Assembly: GCF_000826545.1 (NCBI RefSeq)
Contig: NZ_CDME01000002.1
Location: forward strand, 1,869,187 to 1,933,186
DNA: 64,000 nt
DNA from: Kibdelosporangium sp. MJ126-NF4
Lineage (GTDB): Bacteria > Actinomycetota > Actinomycetes > Mycobacteriales > Pseudonocardiaceae
Direction of reading: 5' to 3'
Made by a program: the position numbers and the translations under genes. Below, one piece after another: positions 63,565 through 64,000 of this stretch (position 1 is the stretch's first letter; each line of letters begins with the position of its first letter). The notes beneath the pieces are model-generated. The model had not been told where the DNA came from, searched no databases, and saw nothing but the letters and a program-made list of their open reading frames with translations.

Positions 63565-64000
63565 GTGAAAGCCGCGCGAATCCACAGCCATGGCGACCCG
63601 TCCGTGATCCGGATCGACGAGATCGGCGTCCCCGTCCCCTCGGACGGCGAGACACTGGTCACGGTCGCCGCCACCTCGTTCAACCCGACGGAGATCGCGG
63701 TCCGGCGAGGCGTCTTCGACATCGCCCTGCCGCGCACCCTCGGCTGGGATCTGGCCGGTGAGGCGGACGGCGAGCCGGTGATCGGATTCGTCGACAGCGG
63801 CGCGGCGGCGGAGTTCGCCGCCGCGCCACTCGACCGTCTCGTCCCCGCGCCGACGTCCATTCCCCTCGCACACGCGGCGGCCATCCCACTCGCCGGGCTG
63901 ACCGCGTGGCAGACCGTCTCCCGGATCGAGCGTGGCCAGAAGGTGCTGATCAACGGCGCGGGCGGCGGTATCGGCGGTTTCGCCGTCCAACTGGCCAAGC
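63565..64000 (+). CDS. MDR-family quinone oxidoreductase (partial, 3' end outside window)
   Basis: From GTG 63565 the frame stays open to the window end and reads KAARIHSHGDPSVIRIDEIG. It then shows the catalytic-domain GWDLAGEADG and the cofactor loop GAGGGIGGFAVQLAK. It is a zinc-free quinone oxidoreductase similar in type to the one at 6674-7603. It is divergent from the AraC gene across 76 bases, which suggests control by that regulator. Confidence 0.85.
   Translation, partial: MKAARIHSHGDPSVIRIDEIGVPVPSDGETLVTVAATSFNPTEIAVRRGVFDIALPRTLGWDLAGEADGEPVIGFVDSGAAAEFAAAPLDRLVPAPTSIPLAHAAAIPLAGLTAWQTVSRIERGQKVLINGAGGGIGGFAVQLAK

Overview
The window is very GC-rich, has frequent GTG starts, strong third-position G/C bias, ATGA/GTGA gene overlaps, and Tat and lipoprotein signals. 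These features, together with an NRPS locus, a cholesterol oxidase and a DmdR/IdeR-type iron box, point to a filamentous actinomycete, most likely of the Pseudonocardiaceae type. The species cannot be named from sequence alone.

Layout. (1) 1-6661: right end of an NRPS gene cluster: the tail of a thioesterase domain, MFS exporter, P450, type II thioesterase, SDR and a compact A-PCP protein whose specificity code reads as threonine. All are tightly coupled on the + strand. (2) 6674-18386: housekeeping and accessory genes: quinone oxidoreductase/HxlR pair, acyl-CoA dehydrogenase with an iron-box-like site, PQQ-fold lipoprotein, PurM-like protein, class A PBP, VanZ/RDD protein, a large unknown with a HEPN-like motif, TetR/VOC pair. 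(3) 18458-19209: a roughly 750-bp imperfect giant inverted repeat. (4) 19499-24304: Tat-exported cholesterol oxidase, AhpD-like and dihydrodipicolinate-reductase-like genes, Crp regulator followed by a decayed ynfA, and a DUF3307-like membrane protein. (5) 24279-32419: the most striking accessory locus. It is a minus-strand operon of Sir2 protein, trypsin-like protease with an N-terminal effector-associated-like helical domain, AAA-type ATPase with the same N-terminal domain, and a 1689-residue NTPase-TPR-CHAT protein whose catalytic Cys position is Ser. (6) 32505-38840: TetM/OtrA-like GTPase with an overlapping leader ORF, SDR, glycosyltransferase, RluA pseudouridine synthase, aldehyde dehydrogenase. 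(7) 38895-49198: secreted subtilase, metzincin-like metalloprotease operon, a frameshifted small gene, Tat-exported isomerase-like protein, GNAT, PspC, phytase-like protein, methyltransferase. (8) 49626-53279: a 5'-truncated PQQ sugar dehydrogenase next to a zinc-finger-less TnpB-like gene. (9) 53445-57244: iron-box-controlled ferric siderophore uptake operon (ATPase, lipoprotein, fused double permease). (10) 57284-64000: J-domain membrane protein, phosphotransferase, a canonical TnpB element that splits a DUF1330 gene, PepSY-TM protein, AraC regulator and a partial oxidoreductase.

How it fits together. The NRPS genes act as one export-coupled biosynthetic unit. The uptake operon is probably de-repressed on iron limitation, and a weaker iron box at 9098 may tie the acyl-CoA dehydrogenase to the same regulon. 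The Sir2-protease-ATPase-CHAT operon has the architecture of a multi-enzyme conflict or signalling system and is the best candidate for an undescribed system here. Two TnpB-family genes with broken neighbours, a decayed ynfA, a frameshifted ORF, dispersed 25-bp hairpin repeats and the giant palindrome show that this is an actively rearranged accessory region.
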